The position numbers and the translations under genes are program-made. Of a stretch of DNA of 64,000 nucleotides, positions 23,401 through 36,101 are shown piece after piece. How positions within the stretch are numbered: the stretch's first letter is position 1; the number at the start of each line of letters is the position of its first letter. The DNA is taken from positions 806,001 to 870,000 of the forward strand of contig JAACJM010000012.1 of assembly GCA_013368315.1 (NCBI GenBank). Direction: 5' to 3'. Source of the stretch: Tetrapyrgos nigripes. Lineage: Eukaryota > Basidiomycota > Agaricomycetes > Agaricales > Campanellaceae. The notes below the pieces were generated by a model. That model searched no databases. It was not told where the DNA came from and saw nothing but the letters and a program-made list of their open reading frames with translations.

Positions 23401-26064
23401 ATACATTAGCGTCAGTAAGACGTCATACAAGTGAGCATAAAACCGACCTTGGCCTCTTGATCAGTTCGCAGTTGCTCCAATTTTTCCTCAGCTTCTGCGC
23501 TGGCAGCTGCAGCGTCTTCTGCCTTCTTTTTCAACGCGTCCCTTTCTCCCGCAGCGACATTGATATCTCGTTGCTTCTGGTTAATCTTCTCTGTCCAGGG
23601 CTGCAATTCTTTCTGAAGGGCCTCCTTTTGGTCGTGATAAACTTGTGTCTTGTCTGAAGGGGAGGAAAAGGGATAACGTCCTTGATCAATACCACTCAAG
23701 GAAATAACAAGTTTCGCTCACCTCTGAGGCTCTCCACGATCCCTTCTAGGACCTTTTCTTCTCGTTCCAGAGACTCCTCATGTTCGGCAAGCTTCTTCTT
23801 CTCTTTCTGGATCTTCTCGTCGCTGTCCTTGATCGTGTTGCGAGCTTGATTGAGTGCTGTAGTTCCCTGTGAATGCCAAGTATCAATACTAGGGTAACCA
23901 GAAAATGCGAAAGCGGGACACACCTCTTGCACCAATTTCTTGGATTTCTTCACTTTGGTCACCGCGTGCTTCTTGCGCTCGCTCAAACTAACTTCCTCCT
24001 TCTCCTTGTCGGCCAACTCCTTGGAAGCATCTGTAGCATGCTGTTGCACTTGCTGTAACCGGGGGAATAATCACGTTGGGTTTATCTCATCCATCCAAAG
24101 ATACGTTGACAAACAAACCTTGTAGACCTCTACACGTTGGGCGTAATGATCCTGCAACAATTCCAGATGCGTAACGTCATCCTTATTCTTCTCTCTTTCC
24201 GTCTCTAGCTTAGACTGCAGTTTATCCTAAGTGATTGGAAGGAAGTATGTCAGACAACGGAATATTGATCAAAGAAGAAACTGACAATGAGCTTGTTGAA
24301 CTTTTCTTCGTTCACCAACGCTTGCCAAATGTACCACTGGTAAAGTAGCGATTGAGCCTTGGCTAGCTGATTTAGCAGCCTAAGATAATCTTCGGCCTCC
24401 TTTCTCTTGTCCTCCAAAGCGTTCTTTTCCTTCTCGACAAGGCGGAGTCTGTTGAGCTTGTCGCTACGGTGCTCTTGTAGCTCTTCCATCTGAACCAAGG
24501 CTTGTTCGATCGGTTCTTTATACTTGGAGGTCCCGATGATATCCTCGAGGTATTCAAGTAAGCCTTCGTCGTGCTCGGTACCTTTCGGTTTCATTTGAGC
24601 AATCGATTCGACTTCACCCTGTCGATGAGAAGAAAAGAGTTTAGATAGTATAAATTTCGGAGGAAAGAGTACGAACCTGGAGAATGAGGAAACGTTTATG
24701 ATCCAGATCAATACCTCGGCCCTTCAAGAGACTTTGAACCTCTGCATAGGTACTTTGTCGATGGTTGATGGTGTACTTGCTTGCGTTGCTCTTGTAGGCA
24801 TATCGGGCAACGTGCAGCTGTGAACCAGGTACGATTTCAAATTTGTCGTCCGGCTGTGTATGGGGTCAGACAGGCAAATTAGAGTCGGGGAAAAATGACT
24901 CACCAGGTCAATGATTTCACGGAAGAACACTTCAACGCTGCATTCATCGAGGTCGGGATATCTTGCTGAGTTGTGAATGAGTTCGGAGAGTTTGCCTTGT
25001 CGCATCTTTGTGGCACGATATCCAAACACAAATAAGAGTGCATCGATAGTATTCGATTTTCCCGACCCATTAGCACCAACGATGGAGGAGAACGACTGAT
25101 GGAGACAATCTTGAGCACTAATATGAGTGAAAAAATAGGAAGGACATACCTTGTGGAAAGGTCCAATCTCCTGTCTGCCTGCATAACTCTTGAAGTTGAC
25201 GAGAGCGAGTTTATGGATAACAAGTCGTGATTTGGGGCCTTGTGGCTCTTCTGGAATAGCTTGAGTTTGCATCTGGCCAGATTGCGATGCTGGAGGTACA
25301 GATAGAGGTTCAGATGCGGTAGGCTTCTGCAAATCCTCTACTTCGTCTTCATCCTCCTTTTCCGCGTCAGCACCCGAAGTACGACGTGAAGATGAGGAGG
25401 ATTTGGGTTTGGAGGGGCCTTTCGGAGCTTTAGGTTTCGCCTTGATAGGTTCTTCGAAGGCGGATAGGTCGTCGTTATCCTCCATCGTCGCATCTTCATC
25501 CAGTACGACTTTAGCCTTGGATGAACGTTTGGTTGTCTTTAGGGCAGGCGGAGTCTCGTCTTCAGACTCATCACGGGCTTCAGATGGACTGGGGGAAGGA
25601 TCTGAGGTGCGCTTGGAACGACGCTGACTGCTGACACGAGCGGAACGCCCCCTAGGGGCAGCTGGCTTCCTCCCTTTCGGCTTCCGACTCTTGGGCTTCT
25701 CTTCCTCCTCCTCATACTCTTCATCTTCATCGGCTTCCTCTTCGGGTTCAATGGAAGGGCGTTTCTTCTTGGTAGGGGGTGGAGCATCGGATGCTGCCTC
25801 GTCGTCTGTTTCCGCCACCTCCTCCAACATCGACGATCTGTTACGCGTAGACGTCCTGGAGCGTGTAGAATTCATACTCGCTCGCGCAGATGAGCTTCTT
25901 CGTGGTCTAGAAGTCGGCTGCTGCTCCTGGTCCTCCATGTTCTCCTTTTCCTCTAGGGTATCGACTACCTCCACCGCCTGGCCTCTTTTGCGTTTGGCTG
26001 GTAGCACATCGACTGGTTGTGATTGCGGCTCCACGGAACGACGTGAAGAGCGCCTTGGGGGCAT
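20437..26064 (-). CDS. SMC4: Condensin subunit SMC4
   Basis: A multi-exon gene (about 18 exons) encoding roughly 1,550 residues. The start is placed at MPPRRSSRR (26064). An acidic, Ser/Lys-rich N-terminal extension of about 270 residues precedes the ATPase head: LVIHKLALVNFKSYAGRQEIG, Walker A GANGSGKSN (near 25065), then the KGTEHDEGLLEYLEDIIGTSKYKEPIE block typical of SMC4. Long coiled coils flank the hinge (MLMPYKGRLGALGAIPD near 23050). The C-terminal head carries the ABC signature NLSGGEK (near 20950), Walker B YFMDEIDAALD and ISLRNDMFEL. SMC4 pairs with SMC2 in condensin, which compacts mitotic chromosomes. Introns interrupt the coiled coil regularly. An ACGCGT box lies 43 bp upstream of the start. 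Exon ends inside the coiled coils were not all fixed. Confidence 0.9.
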
Positions 26065-26266
26065 TGGGAACCGACTTGAACGTTGGTGAGATGGGTAAAC
26101 AATGTTACGCGTGACGCTCGCGTCCATGCCACACAACCGTGTTTGCACGTGAACATCCTTTCCTAATTTGGCTTCCCGACAGGCTCTTTGAGTCTCTGCA
26201 AGTTTCCATCCGACGTTACCCAGTCGGCAGTCTTCTCTTCGTATTTCTGACGTTTGGTTAACTTCA
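26065..26266. promoter_or_regulatory. Divergent promoter, SMC4 / FG nucleoporin
   Basis: Only 202 bp separate the two start codons, so control elements must be shared. ACGCGT, the core of the MCB site bound by Mbp1-type factors in yeast, is at 26107-26112, followed by GACGCTCGCGTC. SMC4 is a cell-cycle gene, and an Mbp1-like gene occurs in this same window (58563-60996). Function is inferred from the motif alone. Confidence 0.4.
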
Positions 26267-28344
26267 ATGGCTGCTTTCGGAGGCAACTCCGCTTTTGGAA
26301 ACTCCCTCTTCGGCGCCTCCAGCACCAATCAGCCAGCAGCCGGTGGTACAGGCGGAGGAATCTTTGGTTCTTTTGGCCAAAATCCTACCAACCAACAAAC
26401 TCAGCAGCCAACGACGTCAATATTCGGAAGTACGTCAGCCACGAACCCAAACAATCAGCAGCAGCAGCAGCAGCCCACGACTTCGTTGTTCGGCAGTACT
26501 ACCGCCAATACTCAGCAGCAGCCAACGACTTCTTTATTCGGAAACACAAACACTAATACTGCTGGCTCGAGTACTACGGGAGCCTCTAATATCTTTGGGA
26601 ATAGCACTGGCGGTGGTTTATTTGGCAAGCCGGCTACGCCAACGCCGACAACAGGAGGAAATATCTTTGGCAATAACACGATCAGTGCGTCTGCATTTCC
26701 TTGACTTGATCTCACAACGTTCATGATACAATAGCTCCCAATACAACTACTCCATCCACGGGCTTGTTTGGAAATACGACCACTCAGCCTGCTGCAGGTA
26801 CAGGGTCAAGTAGCTTTTTTGCTCAACCACCTGCCGGTCAACAACAACAAAATCCCAACGCACCTAAACCTGGTTTGTTTGGCAACTCGACAACGTCGAT
26901 TAATCCGCTGTTTGGAACCCAAAATAATAACACGGCAACCACAAGTGGGAACACTGGCACTGGCTCGTTATTCGGCAATTCTACGACAACGACAAACCCG
27001 CTTTTCGGTGGATCAAATACCGCGGGTTCCACGCCCTCGAATCCGCTTTTCGGTTCATCGACAACATCGGCCCCTACAGCGAACAACACCCTGTTCGGTA
27101 CTTCTACCACTGGAACGGGAACGTTGTTCGGAAATTCGACGACCCAGCCTGCCAATAATTCTGCAACAGGAAGCACTCTGTTCGGAAACAGTACCCTTGG
27201 CGCCAGCGCACTGGGAGCAAAACCAGCTACCGGTCCGAGTGGCGCGAACGGGCTTGGAGCAAGTTCTCTTACTCAAACCCAAGGAGCTGATGCACAAGTG
27301 CAATTTGCTCGTTTGCAAGAAAAGATGGAAGCGATAGTTGGAGCATGGAATGCAAGCAACCCAGCAACCTGTCGATTTCAAGTACGTTTTCTCCACTCTA
27401 TGTCTATAGCGTAGCTGATTCAGCACTGTCCTTAGCACTATTTCTACAATCTCGTCGACCCTACACAAGTGAAACTGTATGGTCGTCCTCCCAATGCAGT
27501 AAACGAAGCTCTTTGGCAGAAGGCTGTCAGAGAGAATCCTGATCCCTCCTGGTGTGTAGTCCAAGCATGTATGTGTGTGCCCTGTGTCTGAGTAGCAATT
27601 CTCATTGCAGTCTTGTCCCTGTCCTCGCCATGGGTTTTGACAATCTCAGGGACCGTGTCGATGCGCAATCCCAGCAATCTACAGCACAGAAAGCCAAACT
27701 CGGGGAACTGAAAGATCGTCTGCAGTCGCTGACAACCCATCATACCACTACCACCGTTCCGAAGTTGCAACAGTATTCGGCTCTTCAAACACAACTAATG
27801 CATCGTTTACTCAAGTTAGTAACACATCTGCATTTGTTCATTCCAAGTGTCAGGAGTTCTGCATTTGGGGAAAATGAAGAGATGTTGAGGAGTGCACTGG
27901 AGGAAGCTGCCGCGGAAGTTGGATTAAATGGTTCCAATGGTGAGGGGCGTCGTGTAAGAGGAGGCAAGATCAACAGTAAACTTGGGGAGCTATGGGCAGT
28001 GATATCACAGCTGAAAGCAAGAGAAGAAAGCTTGGCTGCTTCAATGGGGACTGCTGGAGAGTGGAAGGTCGTTGATGAAGAGGGTTTAGCAAGAATTACT
28101 CAGGTACTTTCAAGATTCGTTTTCATCCCTATTCATCCTGAGTCTTTCTTTGTCTCAGATACTTGCCGAGCAGCAAGTAGGCCTTGCACATCTAATGAAG
28201 ATATTGCGAAAGGATTTGAAGGATTTGGGTATCATCATGGGCACTGCTGGGTCAGGCGCTATCGCAGAAGATGGTGACAGCGAGAGGGTATTCGGCGCTT
28301 CTACATTGAGAGAGAGTGCCCTCAGAGCCAGTGCTTTCAGGTAG
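26267..28344 (+). CDS. NUP57: FG-repeat nucleoporin Nup54/Nup57
   Basis: Exon 1 starts at 26267 (MAAFGGNSAFGNSLFG). The N-terminal 350 or so residues are GLFG/SLFG/FG repeats spaced by Gln/Asn/Thr-rich linkers, interrupted by an intron near 26690-26730. A conserved alpha-helical domain follows: FARLQEKMEAIVGAWNASNPATCRFQHYFYNLVDPTQVKLYGRPP and LWQKAVRENPDPSW, then LVPVLAMGFDNLRDRV and a coiled coil ending in GLAHLMKILRKDLKDLGIIMG. This is Nup54 (yeast Nup57), part of the central-channel trimer with Nup62/Nsp1 and Nup58/Nup49. FG repeats form the permeability barrier and bind transport receptors; the helical part forms the trimer. The repeat-coding DNA is CAG-rich near 26455-26525 (poly-Gln), a possible site of length variation. 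Confidence 0.9.
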
Positions 28345-28866
28345 AAAACCACTATTGTGTACTGTAATCCCATTGAAGGATGCATTGAGACCTTGCTTCT
28401 TGGCACAGTGCTTAGATTGGTTTGATTATGTACAAATTGGTTTTATAGTGAGAACTTGTCGACGGGTGTGACACTGAACTGGCCCTACCTTCCTTTCCTT
28501 TGTTTCACGCTGAAGAACATTCTCGACTTCCTTCGAGTTGACACTCTTGTGCTCAGATACGCGCAGTAAAGTCTCGAGGTGAGTGTAGGAGACGGTCCCA
28601 ACTGTTATTTGTGAGTATTGGTGTCTCAACCTCCAACCCTACTAGGTCCCGACCATCGTTCCTCAATAAATCGCGATAAGACACGCGTCGCTTTCGAGTC
28701 TCGCATCTCTGAGAAACCTTTCTGGTGCGTTGCTGTCTTAATAGTCTCGGAAAAGTTGAACTTGACTTGCTGAACAGGTACAGCCTTTCTGTGTGTCTAC
28801 GCGAAAGCATTTGAACCACTGCCAGCAGGACTCACAAACCAACACATCCCCTCAAATCTCTTCACA
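28345..28866. other. Intergenic region
   Basis: The 3' end of the nucleoporin gene and the promoter of CAC2. Short frames only; no RNA gene recognised. Confidence 0.45.
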
Positions 28867-31800
28867 ATGCGGTTTCGAACACTTGAAATTCGGTGGCACG
28901 ACTCCAAGCCCATCTCATCCTGCGATTTCCAGCCAGTACCATTCAAGAAGGCACGCCCACCGAACTTGGGCAATTCTGATATCAGTACACAGGAGTGGAC
29001 AGAGAAATGGGCTGGCCAAACGTATAAGTTGGCTACTGCAGGCGAGGATAACCATGTCAGAGTACGTCCTCTTTCTATTTCCCGTGATTAGTTTCTACCC
29101 TTCTCCCTGCTTGCCTTCGGGTTAGCCTGACCAAATCCTCTACTCAGCACATATTTCTTCTCTTCTCTTCTCATACATCCATACACAATACGAAACTGAT
29201 TTGTTCATTGTAGATATGGATGGTTCACCCCAACATCCGCCCTTCTATGCCCGCAAGCCAAGAACCAAACCACGCCCAAACTGCACCACGACCACCACGG
29301 GTCGAGTACCTGGCTACGTTGAGCAGACATTCTGCCGCTGTCAATGTCGTGAGATGGAGTCCGAACGGTATGAAAGAACATTCCTCTCATTGGTTCATCC
29401 AAACTGATCTCACAACATCTAGGTGAATTATTAGCATCGGCAGGAGATGGTTGGTGCATTCTTTTTCTGGAATTATTTGACATTGCCGCGTCCGGGGTGA
29501 AAAATACTGATAGTTTCATATTTCCGATGTAGATGGAATGCTCATCATCTGGGCGCAATCCTCCACACCCCAAGCTTCGACTTACGGCAGTGACTTGGGC
29601 CCTGAGGAATTGTCAAATGAGAAGGAGTTTTGGAAAGTCAGGATCATGGTCAGGTGAGACTTATTGAAAGACGTGCGGTTTACATCATGATACCCGTCGC
29701 CCGCCGAAAGCTGTGGAAACTGACGATCCAGAGCAGATGCACTACAATGCAAGTGTATGATCTGGCATGGAGTCCCACAGGAGAATACATTATTGCCGGA
29801 AGTACCGACAATGCCGCAAGAGTGTTTCAGGCTACTGATGGTATGCACTATTTGGTCTGGATGGGAATGTCTGTTTATTTACCACATGCGTCAACCGCAG
29901 GAAAATGTCTCCACGAACTTGTGGACCACACTCACTTCGTGCAAGGGGTCTCATGGGATCCTCTCAATGAATACATTGCTACTCAGTCCAGCGATCGTGC
30001 TATGCATGTTCACCATGTCTCTCACAACCACCAGGGCGGTGCATTGGAAGTGCATGCGGTTGGGAAGAACTCTCATATGAATTTGAACCTTCATAGCTCG
30101 TCATCGCAACCTCAGCATGGCCGATCTACTTCTAGGAGGCATGGCAGGACGTCAAGCGTGGTCAGTAACACTAGCCATACTGATAGTGGTCAGGAAAACA
30201 GTCGACCTCGATTAGCCAGAAGGGAAAGCGCCACCAGTGAGAACACTGAAAGCGTTTTTGAGGAGGGCGGATCGGCTCTGTTCTCAAGTAGTTCTGCTAC
30301 TCCTGTTCAGGTTGGAGAGGCAAAAGAATCGAAGGAATTCAAAGATCCGACACCACTCAACTTATCCCTTCCCTTGACACCGTCCACCAGTGTCGCAAGT
30401 ACACCTGTTCTTCCTGGCGCGACTTCAGGGCTGCCTTCTACTTCTACACCTCATTTACCGGCTATATCCACTGCCAGTGTTGCATCATCTGCATCGTCAT
30501 CCATGTTCCCTCCACCTGTCACACCAGTGGACAAAGAGAAACCAGGTCAATCCTCTTCTCGAAGGTCGTCATTCAGCGGAGCCTCGAATGCTGGCGCACC
30601 TGCTTCCCCAGCTCCATCTGCATTTTCTGTGGCCTCCAGATTCGGGCGTTCACCGAGTCCAATGCCTGCTCTCCCAGCCATTCGGACTGCGCTTCCCACT
30701 TCTTACTCTTACCCAACTCATGGCCCTGGACAATGGAGGAGTTCAGATCAGTGGCGTAACGTCGGGCTCTATGGAGATGAGAGCTTCACCAACTTCTTCC
30801 GTCGGCTGACGTTCAGTCCTGATGGTGCCCTGTTGGTTACACCTGCTGGTCAATTCGAAGATCCTGAGGTGGTTGTCATGCCTACGCCGTCTTCTGAAGA
30901 AGGTAGTTCTACCCCAGCCAGAGGAAGAAAGGGTCGCATTGAAGGGTCGCCCGCTGGTGGCTCTGGGGCGACTAATGGTACCAAGCCTGGAGCAAGTTCT
31001 TGTGTCTACATCTACACCCGTGCCAATTTTGCTCGCCCTCCGATTGCAACACTGCCTGGTCATAAAAAAGCCAGTGTCGCAGTGAAATTCAGCCCCATCC
31101 TCGTTGACCTTAGGGATGGTGTCTCAGGGCCTGAAGGCCCAGCAGCGACTGCGCCGAAAAAAGCTGTTATCGGAAACGAACTCGCAGAGATGAACGTAGA
31201 TGTTGTTGGTCCTCTTCCCTCGTCCTCGTCCTCGGGCCAGGGAACAGAAATGGGAATGACTCTCCTACCTGGCCCACAGAGGACCCCTTCATCAAGTCAA
31301 AGTATTGCGGCACCTGCTCCTCGACCACCTAGCTCGGGTGAAACTCACATCAGACCCCCAACTCCTGCCGCATCGAAACCCGGTTCCCCAGCTCCACATG
31401 CGAGCTTACCAGCTTCTACTCCATCCACTTCTACTTCAAATTCTACCTCAGTTTTCGCTCTACCCTATCGAATGCTTTTCGCCGTTGTCACAATGGATGC
31501 AGTCGTCATCTATGATACCCAGCAAACCACGCCAGTGTGCATGTTAACAAAACTACATTATGATGAGTTTACAGATGTCAGTTGGTAAGGAATTTTTGTT
31601 GTTTCTCCAAGCAGTCCAATAATTGGTCTATCGATAGGTCCCCTGATGGTCAATCTCTCATTCTTTCATCAAGAGATGGTTATTGCACGCTCATCGTCTT
31701 CGATGAGATCTTCCCAGCCCATCAGACGCAGCAACAGGCACTTCAGTTACAATCCATTGCTCATCAGCATTCCGTTCCTATAACCCCTGCTCCTCAGCAT

Positions 31801-32154
31801 AGCCATGCTGGGGGCAGCTCAAGAGCAGTCACACCATCTGCCACCCCGGTGTTCGGTAATGTTGGATTGCCCACTCCTCATGCTGTGAGTGCAACCCCAT
31901 CCCTCAGTCCCATGGCATCCAAGAGGGCTTCCAGTGCGAGTACGTCCGCTTCGGAACATGCTTCAGTACCAGCTCAGGATGTAGACATGAGCTTGTCATC
32001 TGCACCCTCGGGCAACCAGCCTGGTGAGCCTATGAAGAGGGTGCGGGAAGAGCTTGATATTCAGGATGACGATGCATCCGCGGAGACAGTACCAGAACCT
32101 GCAAAAAAGAAGAGACGAGTAGCTTTGACGAGAGTCGGGGATTTGGGTTCCTGA
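28867..32154 (+). CDS. CAC2: Chromatin assembly factor 1 subunit Cac2/p60 (WD40)
   Basis: Exon 1 is 28867-29061, then a 152-nt intron, long for this window; about seven exons in all give roughly 900 residues. WD repeats of the CAF-1 p60 type are clear: EIRWHDSKPISSCDFQP at the N-terminus, [74 protein letters not shown] and HTHFVQGVSWDPLNEYIATQSSDRAMHVH. A Ser/Thr/Pro-rich insert of over 200 residues comes before FRRLTFSPDGALLVTPAG, another p60 hallmark; a second disordered stretch separates the last repeats (VVIYDTQQTTPVCML, FTDVSWSPDGQSLILSSRDGYC). The C-tail ends with a KKKRR basic patch. With p150 and p48, p60 deposits H3-H4 behind replication forks. Confidence 0.9.
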
Positions 32155-33029
32155 TTCTGAATCATAATGATAATGTACTCATGCTTCGATCTGCACATTC
32201 TCTGCAGTCTAACTAATATTGTTATCTGTTTCTGACTCTCGATGTACATATATTGCCTGAACATTGCTGACATCGACATACATACCTTCTTGTTCCTTGC
32301 ATATATCCTAGTTTCTTCTCCAGACTGATCCGCCAGGCAGCTGTAGCGATGTTCTGTATGAATCCAATCTGTTGAATAAAACCGAGTGTGGAAAGAGGTG
32401 GAAAGGCATTTTTCAGTTTTGGGGTCACATGCACTTAGCTTCAAGCTTGAAGTTCGACGTCGACTTCCAATGTCCTCGCGATTCTGTGTCTACTTTGCTC
32501 AATGCCATTTTTTCTCTCTCGTTAACGAAATGTAAGCGACACGTAAGTTCAGGGCAAGAACTGGGCAGAAAACAGGCTGGAACCTTCCCCATGCACGCAT
32601 CTATACTGTCTTTTGGAGAACTTGGAAGTTGGTCGATTCATCACAGTTTTCGGTCACTGTTCTTCCAAATGTAAGTCATCGTTGAAGTAGAACTTGGATA
32701 TCTCTCAAACCCTCTTTAGTTACACTGTATGCAGCATTCGAGACCAAAACCCCCCAACGTTGAAGTTTATACGACAGTCAAGAAGACGAATGACCTCCAG
32801 CGCACATAGTGTATTTCGCTACTTACTTACCGTGCTTCAGGCTTGGACTCTTAAGGTTATCCACAAGACTTTCTTGGAATCTTCGATAGTCGGATGCTTG
32901 AGCTTCGAATTCACCGCTCTACATTTTAAAAGCCATGGGCTTGTCTAGCTCGACACGAACGCGTCTGAACCTTCTCCTCGCTCGTCTGTCTACGAATTCA
33001 TTTCAGCTAGAGGCGAACAGCATATCAAT
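32155..33029. other. Intergenic region
   Basis: 875 bp between CAC2 and the DUF6534 gene. Short frames without family resemblance. The last 80 bp carry an ACGCGT (near 32958) and CT-rich sequence before the downstream start. Nothing more is seen. Confidence 0.45.
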
Positions 33030-35322
33030 ATGTTGACAGAGATTCAGCTTCAATTCCCTATGATAGTGGACAACACGTCTGTTATCGTTTCATATCCCCC
33101 ATGATGAGAAAGCTGATCCGAATATCATTGAAACCAGGATGGGAGCTGCGTTCATTGGAGTCATCATCTCTGCTTGGTCGGTCCTAATGCTATCGCAAAT
33201 CTCAACTATTCTGACAAGGTATCATCTAGCTTGTACGGAGGTACGATTCGGAGACCATGGCATTGAGCATCACAAGGTTCTAAATAGTGAGACCCAGTAT
33301 CCTGCGTTCAAACTTGGTTCTACTTCAATCGATACCCCACTGTGAGTCTCCGTGGACTAGATGTAATCTCCTTTTGCTGAAGTTCTGGACCCCTGCGCAG
33401 GATGTCTGGTACATCAAACTCTTGGCCAGTCATTTTTATTCAATGCCAAAGAAATGCTCATCTTTTTCAAACGCTAGGTCTCGGTCGTCTGGTTCTTTGA
33501 TAGCATTCACTTGGCTCTCATATCTCACACCGGTACTTTCTGTCTGTTGAATTTCGGCTGATTTGTGAACTCAAAAACCTACTTGCGATAGTTTATTTCT
33601 ATGGTAAGACCGTCCAGACACCTTTGCAATACATCGCATGCTGACGCACTGCGGCTCCTTGGTGCAAATTAGTCGTGACGAACTTCAACAAACCGGCAGT
33701 CCAGTCAGATTTGGTTTGGTGCGACAATCCACAAGTTCTATAATTCACCGTTCACTGATGCATTTTGGTCGGCTCGATGATCATTAGGAGTATCCTTGTG
33801 AGTCGTACCGATCCTTGTCCGAAGAAAGGAGATTGACCGGTACTTTCGATGGAAGCTGGAAGTTCTGTTCAATGTAAGATGGATTTTCTGTTTCCGCGGC
33901 CTCCATAGCTGACTGTGTGTCTAGGGAATGATCGGATTCTTGGTTCAAAGGTACTCTCAGCTTTGCAGTATTCCGTTATCTATCACCTATGCAAACTATT
34001 GTTCTTGAAGCTTTTTGGCGATGCGAGTTTGGATGTGTCAGTGCCTTCCATCTAATGTCCTGTTCTTTGTTTTACTGATGTTGTGTCTAGTAAGCGGCCG
34101 TAATATCCCATTGACCATCTTGAACGTCCGTCTCCATGCTTTTCCTTCAGCTGGTCCGCTCTGTGCCGACGCCCTCCTTAACATAGGTTTGCCTGATAAT
34201 GGCCGGATTCGGTGGGTTTCGTTTTGAGTATAGGGGAAATTTGGACTAACAGCGAGTTTTCCTCACGCGAGATAGCCTGTTCTGTTGGTGTGTATCCGTC
34301 CTTCTTTCCAAATGTTGAGCATGCTTTAACTGCCGACGCCAGCGTTTACAATTCAATCGTAAGCTTTAACAACCTGTCCTATGAAAAATGCGATTAAATT
34401 TTAGCAGAATGCAACTCGTCACCTGGATTGATCTGACCCGGCTCAAGGCAAGTTCCAGCCTCTCAGACGTTGCTGAGATTCAGGGGTTCATGGATGAATT
34501 TTTAGGGCCTTTCGATGACAGTCAACGTCTTAGGTGCTGTCGCCGACGTGATTATCGCTGCCGGTCTCTTCTACTTCCTTCATCGGTCCCGGACTGGTTT
34601 CAGAAAGTCAGTATGCTTGATGAATTAGGAAATCCAACTAACAGAAGAGACCCAGGTCAGACACTATAATCAGTAAATTGGTAAGTCCACGTTGCTATCG
34701 TTGTGCCTATCACAGGCACGTTGTAGGGGCCGAGGCTCATAACCTTTGCCTTGACGCCTCATTTGCCATTTATATCTATGCAGATCGTGTTCAGTGTGAG
34801 CACGGGTCTCCTTACCAGTATCTGTGCCATTGCCTCTTTACTATCTGTGAGTGCATGATCTTTTTGAATCGTCCAGGACTGGACTGAAAATGGCCCGTAG
34901 ATCTTGATCTGGGGACAGACTCTTATCTATGTTGCCTTTTACTTCAGTCTCGGCCGATGTCTGTCCTTTTCCCCAAAGTTCGACGTTTTTGCTGACAAAA
35001 AAAAAGTATACAGCAACAGCCTTCTCGCTACCCTCAATGCGAGGCAGAGCATCCGGTACGTGATTGACCTGAAATTAGCGTGCTTCGGTACTCATTTGTA
35101 CCCGTGGTTAGAGGTATTGGTGGTGACGAATCCGAGGACATTTCTCTCTCCCTCCGAAGCTTGAACAAGTCGCGCTTTGGTCGTGCTACGAGGGAGTTGA
35201 CAACGAACGTGAGCAAACTTTCTGTCGAGTGTCCAGTTTCTGAGGGTGACTCTGACTCCAATTTAAACGTTTCAACGAAACTTCCATATAGCCCAAGCAG
35301 ACGAATATCTCCATCAAGATAG
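33030..35322 (+). CDS. DUF6534-type multi-pass membrane protein
   Basis: Reading through many very short exons recovers the whole family pattern. Exons fixed by frame are 33030-33076, 33138-33176, 33230-33240 (11 nt), 33298-33341, 33401-33424, 33478-33532, 33592-33603 (12 nt) and one from 33673, then more up to 35322. The protein reads IVDNT-MGAAFIGVIISACLYGVSCVQTWFYFNRYPT, DVWYIKLL-VSVVWFFDSIHLALISHT, VYFYVVTNFNKPAVQSDLVW; later blocks give GLSMTVNVLGAVADVIIAAGLFYFL, HRSRTGF, SDTIISKL, IVFSVSTGLLTSICAIASLLS and LYSNSLLATLNAR. These are the helices and the cytoplasmic motif of DUF6534, a family abundant in agaricomycetes and of unknown function. The C-tail is Ser-rich. The segment at about 34100-34440 could not be resolved exon by exon, so a defect there is possible. 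Two introns appear to be GC-AG. Confidence 0.75.
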
Positions 35323-36101
35323 ATACAACCCAGGAGATGGTGCGGGACGCAATGGAGCAAGATATTGAAGTACATGAGTTTCTTCCTACTGCAGATCCCG
35401 TCTAACAGGTGTATGATTCTAGTCTTCTGCAACCGAAAAATCGTACACTAGAGAAGTTGAAAACCGGTGATTTGACGATGGAATATTGGAACTGGTCGAA
35501 TTGCAGTACATACACGTCCTCTCTTTCTTGGTTGCTACGCGCGATGTGCATTTCTCGTCTCCCAAAAGATTAAATGCAGAGTAGTTTGTAGTGTAAGGAC
35601 ACGCGCGTGGGATTATCGCTGCCGTTTTTTCAAGTTCTCGACCTTGGCCTCGAGGCTTGCCTCATGGATCCTCCCCAAACAGCGCCTTCCCGCTCTGGCT
35701 GTCTTCTGCTCTGGACTCACTATGATGCGTCGCATCACGTTGTATAGTCTTCTCAATTCCATTTTTGATTCGCTACCGCGAGCTGGTGCCAGCTCCCGTC
35801 CTCGTTCTTAGCGTGGCCTCAGAGTCGGTTCCTTCACGACCGTCTCGTTTGTCCTCCGATATCGGCCCTCTGAACAGTCTCGTCAGCTAACTAGGGCCCC
35901 CTGGCGACACTAGAACCAGGAACTTCGTAGCACGCTACGGACCAGATCCAGTAATCATCTCAATGACGACTATTACGCGTTCTTTCCGGAAATCCGATTC
36001 TTTTTACGATGTCAAAGTCTAAATAAGTTACCGCAGAAATGTCCTATAAATCCTCGTAGGTGTCGACACTTCACCCTACAAATTTCTTCGTTCCCTTCAT
36101 T
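35323..36101. other. Intergenic region
   Basis: 779 bp between the DUF6534 gene and the P450 gene. No frame with coding character. The stretch near 36045 (TATAAAT, about 55 bp before the P450 start) could be a TATA box. Confidence 0.4.

Noticed and set aside
25691..26089. Ser-rich plus-strand frame across the SMC4 N-terminus
   Set aside because: It is the antisense image of the acidic, Glu/Asp/Ser-rich SMC4 extension, which yields poly-Ser when read backwards.
35880..35970. Possible tRNA-like fold (CTAGAACCAGGAACTTCG...)
   Set aside because: A GGTTC-like segment and short pairing arms are visible, but no acceptor stem or anticodon arm of correct spacing can be drawn.
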